Shown here: positions 51,292 through 60,967 of the stretch, piece by piece
How positions within the stretch are numbered: position 1 is the stretch's first letter
How the letters are laid out: every line of letters begins with the position of its first letter
Assembly (NCBI GenBank): GCA_036008465.1
Contig: DASYNP010000091.1
Span: 1-64,000 of the forward strand
Source of the DNA: DASPSM01 sp036008465
Lineage (GTDB): Bacteria > Planctomycetota > Planctomycetia > Planctomycetales > Planctomycetaceae
DNA length: 64,000 bases
Direction of reading: 5' to 3'
Translations under genes and position numbers: made by a program
Notes under the pieces: model-generated
What the model was told of the DNA's origin: nothing
Seen by the model: only the letters and a program-made list of their open reading frames with translations
Database searches by the model: none

Positions 51292-52752
51292 ATGCTACGC
51301 CGGCTCCCCCTGCGGTGGAGCGTGCCGACACTGGTGCTGGGAGTCGCACTCGGTCTGGGAATCGCATCCCGCCCTCTCAGTCACCCCGCGCACGCTCGCT
51401 CCGACGACAAATCGCTCGCCGACGTGGCGACGCTCGATCGCGGCAGCTCGTCTCTGATTCAAACGAGCCGGCAGCTCGCGCGCGTCGCCGCCGAGGTCAC
51501 GCCGAGCGTCGTCCATATCGAGAGCAAATTCCAGACGTCGGACCAGCGTCTCGTTGAGGAGACCGGTTCCGGCGTGATCGTCACGAGCCCGACTGTCCCC
51601 GGTTACTACATCGTCACCAACCGCCACGTGATCGGCGACACGGCGACCCTCGAGCAGGTTTCGATTCGTCTGCGCGACGGGCGCTCCTTCCATCCGACGC
51701 AGAAATGGTTCGACCGCGAGACCGATCTGGCCGTCCTCAAGATCGACGCCGACACGGCCAAGCCGATGCCTTGGGGAAACAGCGATCGGCTGGAAATCGG
51801 CAACCTGGTGCTCGCCGTGGGCAGCCCATTTGGGCTGAGCCAGTCGGTGACGATGGGGATCGTCAGCGCACGCGGGCGAGCGCTGCATCTCGGTGCCAAC
51901 AGCGCTCTCGTCAATCAGGACTTTATTCAGACCGACGCGGCGATCAATTTTGGAAACAGCGGCGGGCCGCTGATCGACGTCGACGGCCGCCTGGTCGGCA
52001 TCAATACGGCGATCGCCTCCAACAGCGGGGGCAACGACGGCATCGGTTTCAGCATTCCGAGCAATCTGGTCCGCCGCGTCGTCTACGACCTGTTGGAGCG
52101 TGGGCAAGTGCAGCGGGCATACCTCGGAGTGCAGCTCGATCCCGATTTCACCTCCGACAAGGCACGCGAACTGAAGCTCGACCGGGTTCGCGGGGCGAGA
52201 ATTGCCCAGACTTATCCGGGATCGCCGGCGGCTCGCGCCGGGCTGGTGGTCAATGACATCGTGCTTTCGTTCGATGGCACCGACGTGTTGGACGAAAATC
52301 ATCTGATTAATCTCGTCAGCCTGACGCAAGTCGGACGCAAGGTCGTGCTCGTCATCTTTCGTGAGGGGCGCAAGATGTCGATCGAGGTCAATCTTTCGGA
52401 CCGCCAGGAAATGGATCAGCGCTCAGAAGCCCCCAGTCACCCGGAAATGGGGTCGGTGATCAAGCCTCTGGGCCTGACTCTGCACGACCTTTCGAGCGAT
52501 CTGGCGACGCAGCTCGGTTTTACTGAGACCACGCGCGGCCTTTTGGTCCTGAGCATCGACCCCCACAGTTCACTGGCGGGAAGCGTCGACGTTTACGACG
52601 TGCTCGAAGAAGTCGCCCGCACCCCGGTCGCGACGATCTCCGACGTTCGCCAGGCTCTCGGCAAGACGGGAAAGGGCGAAGTCCTGCTGCGATTCAAACG
52701 CAAGAATGGGACCGGCCAGCGCAGCCACATCGTGGTCTGGCAGCGGTCGTAA
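51292..52752 (+). CDS. HtrA/DegP-type periplasmic serine protease
   Basis: A 486-residue protease. A signal or anchor segment (VPTLVLGVALGLGIA, about 12-26) exports it. The trypsin-like domain has His in VTNRHVIGD (about 110), Asp in TDLAVLKID (about 145) and Ser in FGNSGGPLID (about 223), the complete triad. Two PDZ domains follow: the first at about 275-360 (LGVQLDPDF, YPGSPAARAGLVVNDIVLSFDG) and a weaker second at about 385-480 (GLLVLSIDPHSSLAGSVDVYDVLEEV). It degrades or refolds misfolded envelope proteins. It starts 3 bases after the zinc-finger gene, so the two share an operon. Confidence 0.93.
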   Translation: MLRRLPLRWSVPTLVLGVALGLGIASRPLSHPAHARSDDKSLADVATLDRGSSSLIQTSRQLARVAAEVTPSVVHIESKFQTSDQRLVEETGSGVIVTSPTVPGYYIVTNRHVIGDTATLEQVSIRLRDGRSFHPTQKWFDRETDLAVLKIDADTAKPMPWGNSDRLEIGNLVLAVGSPFGLSQSVTMGIVSARGRALHLGANSALVNQDFIQTDAAINFGNSGGPLIDVDGRLVGINTAIASNSGGNDGIGFSIPSNLVRRVVYDLLERGQVQRAYLGVQLDPDFTSDKARELKLDRVRGARIAQTYPGSPAARAGLVVNDIVLSFDGTDVLDENHLINLVSLTQVGRKVVLVIFREGRKMSIEVNLSDRQEMDQRSEAPSHPEMGSVIKPLGLTLHDLSSDLATQLGFTETTRGLLVLSIDPHSSLAGSVDVYDVLEEVARTPVATISDVRQALGKTGKGEVLLRFKRKNGTGQRSHIVVWQRS

Positions 52753-52756
52753 CCAT

Positions 52757-54754
52757 CTACGCTGCGAGCGAAACCGGCAGCTCGCCGTGTGTCTCGCGCT
52801 CGGGTTCCACGTCGCGTACAGCCGACCGGTCGCTCAGGCGTGTGACGATCGTCCCCATCAGCAGGGGCAGACTCCAGATCTCCGCGAAGCTCGTGAGCGA
52901 CCGATAGCGATCGATCGGGTAATTCGTCAGACACCCTGGGATGATGCCAACGAACGGCAGACCGGCCAGGCACGCGACAAATAAGTACCGCCAATCGCCG
53001 GATCGCCAAAACAACCAGCAACCGGCCACACACGTCAAAAGCAGCGGAACGTGGATCCAAGTCTGCCAGAACCCGTTGCAAAAATTCGATGCTGCGAGCT
53101 GGCAAAACTGACGCGGATGCCGGCGAATGATCGTGCGGGCGACGCGGGTCAGCACGTCGTCGGCCGCGAAGGGGTCTTCCTGGGCGGTGGCCCCGTAGAC
53201 CGTCGCGTAAGCAGGAACTGCGACTTGCCAGCAATTCGCGTCGGCCGCCCCGGCGTTGAACGGAGTCTGCCGATTGGCCAGCGCCCTGCCGATCGCCAAC
53301 TGCGCATACCGCGCCAGTTGTGAATCGTCGAAGGCCTTGACATCGTCCGCATCGGCAACCTGCAACGCGGTCGTCATCAGGTTCATGCCGGTGAAGGCGT
53401 GCTGACGAAAGTGACCGTGCTGCACCAGGTTGTAAGTGCAATGCAGGATCGTTCCGCCGACGAAGAGCAGCGCCAGTCCGCCCGCTCGTCGGCATGCGAT
53501 GCCAAATCCCTCGCGGGCCCAATGAAAAACCAAGACGGCGCCGATCACCGCGGCAAACGAGACGCTCGCCGGCCGCGCGAGAATCAGAAGATTCAAAAAG
53601 GTGACGATCGCGATGCCGCGCAGCCAACCGGGCCGCGCGAAATAAGCGCAAAGCGACGCGAGGAGCAACAACATCAGGGAGTAGCTCAGCGGCTCTGAGA
53701 GCAGCACGTCGAGGTAGCCGCTCATTCCGGTCGACCACGGCCCCCGCGACGTGTCAAAGGACACGGCAGCCAATAGAAACGATGCCGCCATCCACCACGG
53801 GACGATCGACGTCAACCACCAGGCAAAGACGCACACACTGGCAATGAAGAGAACCTTCCACGCGCGGACGGCGGTCACATAGCGGTGCGAGGCGCCCCAA
53901 TGGGCGATCGTCCGCACTTCCGTCGGAATGCTGCCGGCTCGCGGCAGAGTGCGGTCGGAGTCAAACAGGCGGATCCACCGCGCAGTCAAAGGCGTGCGGA
54001 TGCGCCAGTTTTCGACGTAGCTGCGCGAGTCGGGGCACGTGACCAAACAATTCCACTCGGGAATCAGGGCGAACGCCAGGCCTAATTCGAGCGCCAACAC
54101 AACGACGATCCGTGGCGTGACTCCCGCAGGAACGGCCAGCGTAAACCACGCGGCGCCGCGCGCGAGCAGTTTCTGCAACGGGCCAGATGCGGCAGGCGGA
54201 CTCCGCCAGCGATTGCCGGTCGCCAAGACCAGGCCCAACGCCGCAAGCATGATCGCGGGAATCGAAAACAACCAGACTCTTTTCCCAAGCGAGGCCGCGT
54301 GTTCTCCCGGCACGACGAGGACCGCGACTGGAATTGGCCCCTCTTCATTCGCTGGATCACCCAACGGTGACCAGCGAACGATTCCGTGCTCGGCATCAAT
54401 CCAGAACCGTCCGGGTTCACGGACAGCTTCCTCTGCGCTCGCAACTTTGGTCAGTTGAAAACCCGAACAACCAACCAGGCAGCCGGGCGGCAGTCGTCCG
54501 GCAAACTGAGCTTCGTAAGCGCGAGTTCCGAGCCGCCAGATTTGTCGAGCGCCGCCCGTGTCAAAAGAGTACTGACGCGGAATTAGCGAGAGCCAGGCGA
54601 CCGCGACGAGCGTGGATGCAAATGTGCCCCAAAAAGCGAACAAACAGATTGCCCGCCACGGCAGCGCAAACCGACCGCCCGAACACTCTGGCGGCGCGGC
54701 GGCCCCCTCCGGCAACAGCTCCAGCCCACCGACGTTGGCCCGCACGATCGTCAT
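52757..54754 (-). CDS. large polytopic membrane protein of the glycan locus
   Basis: A 665-residue protein with about eleven to thirteen hydrophobic segments, including AICLFAFWGTFASTLVAVAWL near residue 36. A periplasmic loop at about 60-150 is followed by further helices; the segment CPDSRSYVENWRIRTPLTARWIRLFDSD lies in the loop after the helix near residue 225. The shape resembles GT-C-type glycosyltransferases (ArnT/PMT-like, about 500-700 residues), but the catalytic Asp motif near the N-terminus is not clear. The start overlaps the methyltransferase stop as ATGA. The gene is four bases from the convergent HtrA gene. The role is presumably in surface glycan or lipid synthesis. Confidence 0.65.
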   Translation of the reverse strand: MTIVRANVGGLELLPEGAAAPPECSGGRFALPWRAICLFAFWGTFASTLVAVAWLSLIPRQYSFDTGGARQIWRLGTRAYEAQFAGRLPPGCLVGCSGFQLTKVASAEEAVREPGRFWIDAEHGIVRWSPLGDPANEEGPIPVAVLVVPGEHAASLGKRVWLFSIPAIMLAALGLVLATGNRWRSPPAASGPLQKLLARGAAWFTLAVPAGVTPRIVVVLALELGLAFALIPEWNCLVTCPDSRSYVENWRIRTPLTARWIRLFDSDRTLPRAGSIPTEVRTIAHWGASHRYVTAVRAWKVLFIASVCVFAWWLTSIVPWWMAASFLLAAVSFDTSRGPWSTGMSGYLDVLLSEPLSYSLMLLLLASLCAYFARPGWLRGIAIVTFLNLLILARPASVSFAAVIGAVLVFHWAREGFGIACRRAGGLALLFVGGTILHCTYNLVQHGHFRQHAFTGMNLMTTALQVADADDVKAFDDSQLARYAQLAIGRALANRQTPFNAGAADANCWQVAVPAYATVYGATAQEDPFAADDVLTRVARTIIRRHPRQFCQLAASNFCNGFWQTWIHVPLLLTCVAGCWLFWRSGDWRYLFVACLAGLPFVGIIPGCLTNYPIDRYRSLTSFAEIWSLPLLMGTIVTRLSDRSAVRDVEPERETHGELPVSLAA

Positions 54755-55569
54755 TCGGCCGCCTCACCTTTGCGCGGCCGGCCCAAAAACAAGAGCTTTC
54801 CGAATCTCTCGAGTCGCCGCTCGGGGACAAACGATTCGACCAACAATCGTCGGATCAGCCGCGGTTGAACCAGCCAGCCTTGATAGGTCACTTCTTCGCG
54901 CTCGTTCATGCTTGCCAGTGCGTCGAGCTTTGGCCAGAGCCGCCGCAGGACCCGGCTGGCGTATGCGGTGTGGACGACTCGCAAGAACGGCGTCAACCAA
55001 GGCTCGACGATCGCCACGCGCCCATCGGGCCGCAGGATGCGATTGATCTCGCCGAACACTCGCTCGACGTCATCCGGCAGCGACGGCAGGTGGTGCAGCC
55101 CCCCCTGAATGACAACCAAATCCTTGCTGTCGGCCTCGAAGCGAAGTTGGCGGCAATCTCCCACGTAGAGTTGGGCGGGACCGCGATAGCGCTCCGCCAA
55201 ACCAGAGGATAAATCCACGCCTTCGAGCGAACGAAAGCCCATCCGCTCGAGTGCGACCAATCCGTTGCCGCGTCCGCAGAAAAGCTCGACGACCCGCGAC
55301 GATCGGGGGAGCGCATCGATGCCGATCCGGCGGTATCGGCGCAGGAATTTGCGGATTTCTTCCTCGGGCGTCTCAAACCGCTCGTAGGCGGCCTCCCAAG
55401 CTTCGTCCTCACAAACGGCGCCGGCTTCCCAGTGCACCAACGATCGACCACCAACCGAGTCGCCCTCAAACTTTTGGGAACCGAGCAGACTCTTTGCTTG
55501 TGGAACCGCAAGAGCTAGCCGCGTTGTGCCGGAAAGCGGATCCATCCCTAGCGGTCTCCCCAACAACAT
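54751..55569 (-). CDS. SAM-dependent methyltransferase of the glycan locus
   Basis: A 272-residue class I methyltransferase. Motif I is SSRVVELFCGRGNGLVALERMG, then VDLSSGLAERYRG, and the motif IV region is DLVVIQGGLHHLPSLPDDVERVFGEINRILRPDGRVAIVEPWL. The sequence resembles ubiquinone-biosynthesis or sugar methyltransferases; the substrate is unknown. The ATG at 55569 follows GAGGA and lies 14 bases after the glycosyltransferase stop. It is coupled to the downstream membrane-protein gene by ATGA overlap, so all three form one transcript. Confidence 0.82.
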   Translation of the reverse strand: MLLGRPLGMDPLSGTTRLALAVPQAKSLLGSQKFEGDSVGGRSLVHWEAGAVCEDEAWEAAYERFETPEEEIRKFLRRYRRIGIDALPRSSRVVELFCGRGNGLVALERMGFRSLEGVDLSSGLAERYRGPAQLYVGDCRQLRFEADSKDLVVIQGGLHHLPSLPDDVERVFGEINRILRPDGRVAIVEPWLTPFLRVVHTAYASRVLRRLWPKLDALASMNEREEVTYQGWLVQPRLIRRLLVESFVPERRLERFGKLLFLGRPRKGEAAE

Positions 55570-55582
55570 CCACTTCCTCAAA

Positions 55583-56842
55583 TCAGGCGGCGATCGACTG
55601 CCTGTCGTTCCCTGCGCTCGCCGAGTGAATGGAAAGCGTGGACGAGTCGCCGTCCGTCTGCCCGCCATTTTCGCGTTCGCGCTGCCAGATCGAGATCACC
55701 TTCATCAACAGCGCAAAGACGGCCGTTTGCGCGGCGGAAAAGACGGTGAAGGCTCCGACAATCAATCGCGACCAGTGCATGTGGACTTTGCCAGTTGTCA
55801 CGAATTCCATGAGGCCGGGCCATAGCAACAGGAGCGAAGCCGTAAAGAGCCCTCCGATCAGCACGCCGATCGCAGGCCATCGCAACAACTCCGAGATCAG
55901 CGCCGGCCAGAAGGGTGTTGCCTCACGCCGCCGTGGCCCGAAGCTGGCCATCTGGTTCGAGAGGGCCGTTGCCAGGAGCAACAGCAGCGCGAACGACCCG
56001 AGGAGATGGCAAACTACGAAGCGATAAATCATCCACTCTTCGACCCGTTGCGTCGAAAAATAATGCTCGATCGGATGCAGGGCCATCAGCAGCACGAGCA
56101 TTAACGAGGCGGTCACGCCACACAAGAGCAGCCGCTCGGGGCGGTAACAGAGCACGCCGTCGAAGATGGTCTGCAGGAACCGCACGCCGTCGCGGATCAC
56201 GCTGAGTTTGCTTTGTCCGGTGCGCTCATCGTAAGAGATCGGCGTCTCGATCACTCGCAGATCGTTGAGTAGTGCCCGTGCGCTCATCGACGGGGTGAAG
56301 TGCAAGCCGTCGGGCAGTGGATAGAGCTGCCGCAACGAACTGCGCCGCACGACGCGCATGCCGCTAGCGGTGTCGGTCACGTGCCGGCCGCAGAGAAACC
56401 CCAGCAAGAACGCGTACAGGTGATTTCCGATCCGCCGGACGCGCGGCATTTTGGAACCAGGGCCGAGCCGCGAGCCCAACACGACGTCGGCCGAGTCGGC
56501 CAAGAGCAGCCGACACATTTCGCCAAAATGGCGAGGATCGCAGGTGCCGTCAGCGTCGAGAAAGGCCAGCAAGGACCCCGAACCCTGCCGCCAACCTTCT
56601 TTGATCGCCGCGCCGTAACCGCGGTTTTGCGGGAATTCGATCACGCTAATTTCGTCGAAGCCGTGCGCGATCTCGGCCGTGCGATCGGTCGAGCCGTCGC
56701 TGACGACGAGGATTTCGACGTCGCTCAATCCCCCGCATTCGCAGATGTAATTCCGCGCGGCTAGGCAGCGACCGATCGTGTCGCCGATCGCTTCCTCTTC
56801 GTTGAGCGCGGGAATCACAATCGACAACCGGACAGCATCCAT
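55583..56842 (-). CDS. family 2 glycosyltransferase, polyprenol-phosphate type
   Basis: A 419-residue membrane enzyme. The cytoplasmic GT-A domain (residues about 1-240) has SIVIPALNEEEAIGDTIGRCL, ILVVSDGSTDRTAEIA, NRGYGAAIKEGWRQGSG, the DxD-type LLAFLDADGTCDPRHF and VVLGSRLGPGSKMPRVRRIGNHLYAFLL. It is close to dolichol-phosphate mannosyltransferase and polyprenol-phosphate glucosyltransferases (GtrB, DPM1). About four hydrophobic helices follow (VTASLMLVLLMAL, FVVCHLLGSFALLLLLATAL, AIGVLIGGLFTASLLLLW, IVGAFTVFSAAQTAVFALLM). It likely charges a polyprenyl phosphate with a sugar for a GT-C enzyme such as a neighbouring membrane protein. Confidence 0.9.
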   Translation of the reverse strand: MDAVRLSIVIPALNEEEAIGDTIGRCLAARNYICECGGLSDVEILVVSDGSTDRTAEIAHGFDEISVIEFPQNRGYGAAIKEGWRQGSGSLLAFLDADGTCDPRHFGEMCRLLLADSADVVLGSRLGPGSKMPRVRRIGNHLYAFLLGFLCGRHVTDTASGMRVVRRSSLRQLYPLPDGLHFTPSMSARALLNDLRVIETPISYDERTGQSKLSVIRDGVRFLQTIFDGVLCYRPERLLLCGVTASLMLVLLMALHPIEHYFSTQRVEEWMIYRFVVCHLLGSFALLLLLATALSNQMASFGPRRREATPFWPALISELLRWPAIGVLIGGLFTASLLLLWPGLMEFVTTGKVHMHWSRLIVGAFTVFSAAQTAVFALLMKVISIWQRERENGGQTDGDSSTLSIHSASAGNDRQSIAA

Positions 56843-56983
56843 GCCGGCATTCCTCCTTGAGCGCGCGACTCGGAAGGATCTCCGGTGAGCCCCCTCCGAT
56901 CCGGTCGCGTACTTCTAAGGAAACCGCCCAGGAGCGTCAATATGAATGCGCGGTTTGGCGAGTTTGGGAAACTCCGGACGCGC

Positions 56984-59191
56984 TCAAAAGCCCACAAGCG
57001 CATAACTCGCAGCTTGTGACGGCTCATACCGCTCGATGAGTTTCTCGAAAGCGAAGTCGTTGTTGGGCCGCACCACACGGATCTCAAATGACGGAAAGGC
57101 CCCGAGTGCTTCATGGCTTCCGTCGGCATATACGAGCTGCGCACTGCGCTCACCGTTCGGCTTCGTTGCTTGCCACGAGTGCAGAAGTAAGCCTTTTGAG
57201 GCAGAGGCGGCGGTGATCGAAAACTCCACGCGACCGTTGCGGGCGCGAACGGCATCCAAAAATGCTTGCGCCGGAACTGTGAATCGGGTCTCTGTGGAAC
57301 TCCATTCTGCCACTTGGAACTCGGCCGGATGCTCTACGCCGCGCTGGACCGGCTGGAGCCGAACGAAGAATTCGATCTGCTCCCCGCGACCGTTGGCGTC
57401 CTCCAACAGCGCGAGAAACTCAGGCGAAAGCCGTACAGCGCCGACGAGTTTTTCGTCATTCTTGATTGCGATGCGGCCTTCAAACGGCGCGAACGATTGC
57501 TGTGTGAAACCGGTCGTTGAACCGCACAACAGGCTCCCCGCCGCGCAGCTCGCAAAGAGCACCACGCTTCCGAGGCTGGGCCACACGCGCATTAAGCATA
57601 CGGTCGCAATCAGTAGGGCGATGAGGACTGGCGCTTGTGCCAACAACAAACGACGCACGAGCGAAAGGCCCGACCAATTCTCGCGATACGGTGCGACACG
57701 ATCGACCGAGATGATTGGCGGCCGCGTCTGGCCTTTGACTACGCCACAAAAACGCGGACCACGAACCGGTCCGCCGAGCACCGTCGGCAATTCCTGAGGC
57801 GAGCCCGAAAAGCGGACAAACTTCGTGGGCAACGCCGTTCCCGCTTCACGCAAGGCTCCCGTCGCGAGTGCCTTGGTAGGAAAGGCCCAACCGCAGACGC
57901 CTGAGTAACCCCAGGCGGCTTGGAGGACCACGAGCCCCACCAGCGGCACGGCAAATGCCTCCGCCCCAAACCTTGCCTGCAGCCGCCGACCGGCCTCCAC
58001 GGCGTAATACGACGCGAGGACGAACAATACGATTGTGTTCCCGGCGACCGCCGCTCCCCGGCCAGGCGTCGTTGGCAGTAGGACTAGATGCACGAGAATC
58101 GGAGCAAGAAAACAGACCCGCAGCAGCCATTTCGACTTGTGAGGCACAAGCCCGACTCCCAGCAAGCAAATAACCACAGTCAGCGGATTCTCGTCGAAGA
58201 TCAGGTTCGCGCATTCGATTGCGAGAAGTCCCAGGTAGCCCAGTGGATCCCCGGCCAGTCTCGATCCATGCTGCTGGAGCGCCGTCCAAACGCGGGCAAG
58301 ATCGGCATTCGGCTCAAACACGAAACCGAGTCGCCGCCAAACCAACTCCTGGACGATCGGAAGCAGCACCCAGCACAGAGCTGCCAGCACGACTGGCCCG
58401 GGTTTGCGCCGTTTGACTGCGAACGCCGCGTAGACGACGAGACCCGCCAACGAACTGATGTCGACGAGCGACCAGAGTCCCATTAAAGCGGCCAGTCCGA
58501 TCGCGCCGCTCCAGCCGAGCGCTGCGTCGTCGGCATCCTTCGAGATTAAAAGCATCGTCCATAAGTAACAAAAGCAGAGGCCCAGCAAGCGCGGTCCAAC
58601 CTCGCCGACGAACGACGTCGCGATAATCGACAGGCTGAAGCAGATCGCCGCCAAAAGCGACTTGGCGCGATCGCCAAATAAAACACCCGTCGTGCGAGCA
58701 ACAAACCACGCGCAGAGCCAACACAGCACAAGGTTCAATGCGAGCGGCGCGTAGTAAGAATCCAACGCGACCGTGAACCAATTGGCGAACACCGGAAATG
58801 CAACTCCGCGGGACGTCAGGCCAGGTCCGGCGACGTCGGTCGCGCCGGTCTTGAGGATGTGAAGCTGTCGCAGCGTCTGGAGGCCAGCATTCGGATAGAA
58901 GTCGCCGCGATACAGGCAGGTGTCGCCGATCGCAGGATTGGCGGCATGGCTGCCTCCCGGCAGGGTCGCGCGAAGGGCCCCCGATCGCAGTCCGCCAAAG
59001 CACCACCAGGCGAGCGTGCACAGAATCCCGATTCCGATCGCGGTGGGCAGCGGGCTTTTCTTTCGCGGCGCCGGCTCTCGTGGCGGATCGGATGCGAGGC
59101 GAACTCTTTCAAACAGCGCGCTGATTTGAGGCGATTCCAAGAGCGCGAGCACTTGGGCCTTGCGTTTCGCAGGCGTCAACCGGGTCGCCAT
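56984..59191 (-). CDS. second large polytopic membrane protein of the glycan locus
   Basis: A 735-residue protein with a basic N-terminal cytoplasmic segment of about 45 residues, then about ten to twelve hydrophobic helices (IGIGILCTLAWWCFGGL, LALNLVLCWLCAWFVA, AICFSLSIIATSFVGEV, LLFYW-type blocks) to about residue 540, and a soluble C-terminal domain of about 170 residues that is beta-rich (EGRIAIKNDEKLVGAVRLSPE, GRVEFSITAASASKGLLLHSW). No family is recognised. The layout recalls YfhO-like or GT-C glycan enzymes. It lies between the GT2 gene and the sugar aminotransferase gene, which suggests glycan assembly. Confidence 0.65.
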   Translation of the reverse strand: MATRLTPAKRKAQVLALLESPQISALFERVRLASDPPREPAPRKKSPLPTAIGIGILCTLAWWCFGGLRSGALRATLPGGSHAANPAIGDTCLYRGDFYPNAGLQTLRQLHILKTGATDVAGPGLTSRGVAFPVFANWFTVALDSYYAPLALNLVLCWLCAWFVARTTGVLFGDRAKSLLAAICFSLSIIATSFVGEVGPRLLGLCFCYLWTMLLISKDADDAALGWSGAIGLAALMGLWSLVDISSLAGLVVYAAFAVKRRKPGPVVLAALCWVLLPIVQELVWRRLGFVFEPNADLARVWTALQQHGSRLAGDPLGYLGLLAIECANLIFDENPLTVVICLLGVGLVPHKSKWLLRVCFLAPILVHLVLLPTTPGRGAAVAGNTIVLFVLASYYAVEAGRRLQARFGAEAFAVPLVGLVVLQAAWGYSGVCGWAFPTKALATGALREAGTALPTKFVRFSGSPQELPTVLGGPVRGPRFCGVVKGQTRPPIISVDRVAPYRENWSGLSLVRRLLLAQAPVLIALLIATVCLMRVWPSLGSVVLFASCAAGSLLCGSTTGFTQQSFAPFEGRIAIKNDEKLVGAVRLSPEFLALLEDANGRGEQIEFFVRLQPVQRGVEHPAEFQVAEWSSTETRFTVPAQAFLDAVRARNGRVEFSITAASASKGLLLHSWQATKPNGERSAQLVYADGSHEALGAFPSFEIRVVRPNNDFAFEKLIERYEPSQAASYALVGF

Positions 59192-59239
59192 GAGATCGCT
59201 CGAAGGTTCCGTCCGATCGGCCGTTTCAGTCCGCTCTCA

Positions 59240-60391
59240 CTACGCCGCAACCGTCGCCTCGGACGCGGACGCACAAGCGCTCCGCAGCGCGTCCACCACG
59301 CGGCCGATCGATGCGTTGGCAAGCAGCGGCCCGATCGGCAGACTCAAAACTCGCCGAGCCGCCGATTCCGCCACGGGAAGATCGCAATGATGGTCCGCAT
59401 AAACGGGCAAGCGATGCACCGGAACCGGGTAGTAGACGTTGGTCCCGATCCCGGCTGCTGCGAGCGACTTTTGCACCGCGTCGCGATCGCATTCATTGAC
59501 TCGGACGGTGAACTGGTTGAAGACGTGATCCGCATAATCTTCCACGACAGGCGGCGCAATTCCGGCAACGTCGGCCAGCAGACGCCGATATGTTGCGGCC
59601 GCCCGCTGACGCTCGCGGTTCCAGTCTTCGACATACCGCATTTTGACCCGCAGGATTGCGGCTTGAATCTCATCCAGCCGCGAGTTGTAGCCAATCATTT
59701 CGTTGCGATCGCGACTGAGGGATCCGTGCGTCCGCAGTTTGCGGGCCATTTCGGCGACGTGATCTTCGTTGGTCGCGAGGAGTCCGGCATCGCCAAAAGC
59801 CCCGAGGTTCTTTGTCGGGTAGAAGGAAAACGCAGCGGCGTGGCCCAGGCTTCCGAGCGGTCGACCCCGATAGTGTCCTCCGAATGCCTGCGCGACGTCT
59901 TCCAAGACCGCCAGTCCGTGCCGCTGGGCAATTTCTAGAATGGGATCGAGATCAGCTGCGTGCCCGAAAAGGTGGACAGGAAGGATCGCCTTTGTCCGGG
60001 GCGTCAATGCGTCGGGGATCTGGCGCGGATCGATGTTCAACGTGCGCGGCTCGATATCGACAAAGACCGGCTCGGCTCCGAGAAGACTGATGGCTTCGGC
60101 CGTCGCATAAAACGTGAACGGCGTCGTGATGACTTCGTCGCCCGGCCCGATCCCCAAAGCTCGCAGTCCGATCACCAGCGCATCGGTTCCCGAATTGCAG
60201 GCAACGGCGTGCTTGACCGAGAGCCGCTGGGCGATTTCGGTCTCGAAGGCCCGCACCTGCGGCCCGAGCACGAATTGTCCAGAGCGAATGACCTCAGCGA
60301 TCGCCGACTGGATCTCGCCCCACAGGAGGTCGATTTCCGGAAGCAAGTCGAGCGGCGGGATCTGCGGCGCGAGTCCATTCATTGCCGGCAT
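59240..60391 (-). CDS. DegT/DnrJ/EryC1/StrS-family sugar aminotransferase
   Basis: A 383-residue PLP enzyme that transfers an amino group to a keto-sugar nucleotide. It has IRSGQFVLGPQVRAFE, AVACNSGTDALVIGLRALGIGPGDEVITTPFTFYATAEAISLLGAEPVFVDIE, the HLFGHAADLDPI region, VLEDVAQAFGGHYRGRPLGSLGHAAAFSFYPTKNLGAFGDAG (Schiff-base Lys in TKN) and HGSLSRDRNEMIGYNSRLDEIQAAIL. These mark the VioA/WlbE/DesV group. The product amino sugar would enter a surface polysaccharide. The ATG at 60391 is used; a TTG at 60403 and an ATG at 60382 are alternatives. Confidence 0.93.
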   Translation of the reverse strand: MPAMNGLAPQIPPLDLLPEIDLLWGEIQSAIAEVIRSGQFVLGPQVRAFETEIAQRLSVKHAVACNSGTDALVIGLRALGIGPGDEVITTPFTFYATAEAISLLGAEPVFVDIEPRTLNIDPRQIPDALTPRTKAILPVHLFGHAADLDPILEIAQRHGLAVLEDVAQAFGGHYRGRPLGSLGHAAAFSFYPTKNLGAFGDAGLLATNEDHVAEMARKLRTHGSLSRDRNEMIGYNSRLDEIQAAILRVKMRYVEDWNRERQRAAATYRRLLADVAGIAPPVVEDYADHVFNQFTVRVNECDRDAVQKSLAAAGIGTNVYYPVPVHRLPVYADHHCDLPVAESAARRVLSLPIGPLLANASIGRVVDALRSACASASEATVAA

Positions 60392-60502
60392 CCAGTCCGT
60401 CAAACGGACGGCGGCAAGGCCTCCAAAGCGCCACTCGGTCCGAACGGAGGGCCGAATTATAAGCGGTTCCCGAAAGTTGGGAAGGGAACCTCACCCAAAG
60501 CG

Positions 60503-60532
60503 CACGGCTGAGCAAGCTCAAGCTCAGCCGTG
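60503..60532. repeat. CACGGCTGAGC hairpin, distant copy
   Basis: Eleven-base arms (60503-60513 and 60522-60532) with an eight-base loop, followed by GCACCC and preceded by CTCACCCAAAGCG. The arms and both flanks match the elements at 2824-2917 and 2950-2980, about 58 kb away. Confidence 0.75.
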
Positions 60533-60547
60533 GCACCCGCAATTCGC

Positions 60548-60967
60548 TTACGGTTGCAGGGGCGCGGGTTGCGGCGAGGCCCCCGCCGGCGATGAATACG
60601 ATGTCCCTGAGTTGTACATCGGGGCCGGAGGCGGCTGATAGTTCGAGCTCGGGGCGGGCTGAGAATAGGTCGGGGCCGACTGACTGTAAGCAGGAGCGGC
60701 CGGCGGGGCGTAAACCGGTGCCGGACCCGGCGCATAGGCCGGAGCGTAAACAGGAGCCGGGGCGGCGTACGCCGGCGGATAGTAGTACGGTCCGTACGGA
60801 TAGTAGTAATAGGGGTACGGTCGGTAATACGGTCCGTAGCCGTAGTAACCATAGCCGCCGTACACGGGAACGCCGACGCCGATGCCGATGCGCACGCCGC
60901 CACCCGCCTGCGAGGCAACGGGCAGCGAGAGCGCCACAACGCTGGCGATGATCAGTTTGCGGAGCAT
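60548..60967 (-). CDS. secreted Tyr/Pro-rich low-complexity protein
   Basis: A 139-residue exported protein. A signal peptide (MLRKLIIASVVALSLPVASQA, residues 1-21) is followed by a Gly/Tyr-rich stretch (GVRIGIGVGVPVYGGYGYYG), then Tyr/Pro repeats and an Ala/Pro/Ser-rich tail. There is no conserved domain. Such composition suits a cell-surface or matrix protein, and many bacteria have similar YPYYYP-rich coats of unknown role. AGGAG precedes the ATG. It is next in line upstream of the sugar aminotransferase gene and may be co-regulated. Confidence 0.7.
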   Translation of the reverse strand: MLRKLIIASVVALSLPVASQAGGGVRIGIGVGVPVYGGYGYYGYGPYYRPYPYYYYPYGPYYYPPAYAAPAPVYAPAYAPGPAPVYAPPAAPAYSQSAPTYSQPAPSSNYQPPPAPMYNSGTSYSSPAGASPQPAPLQP

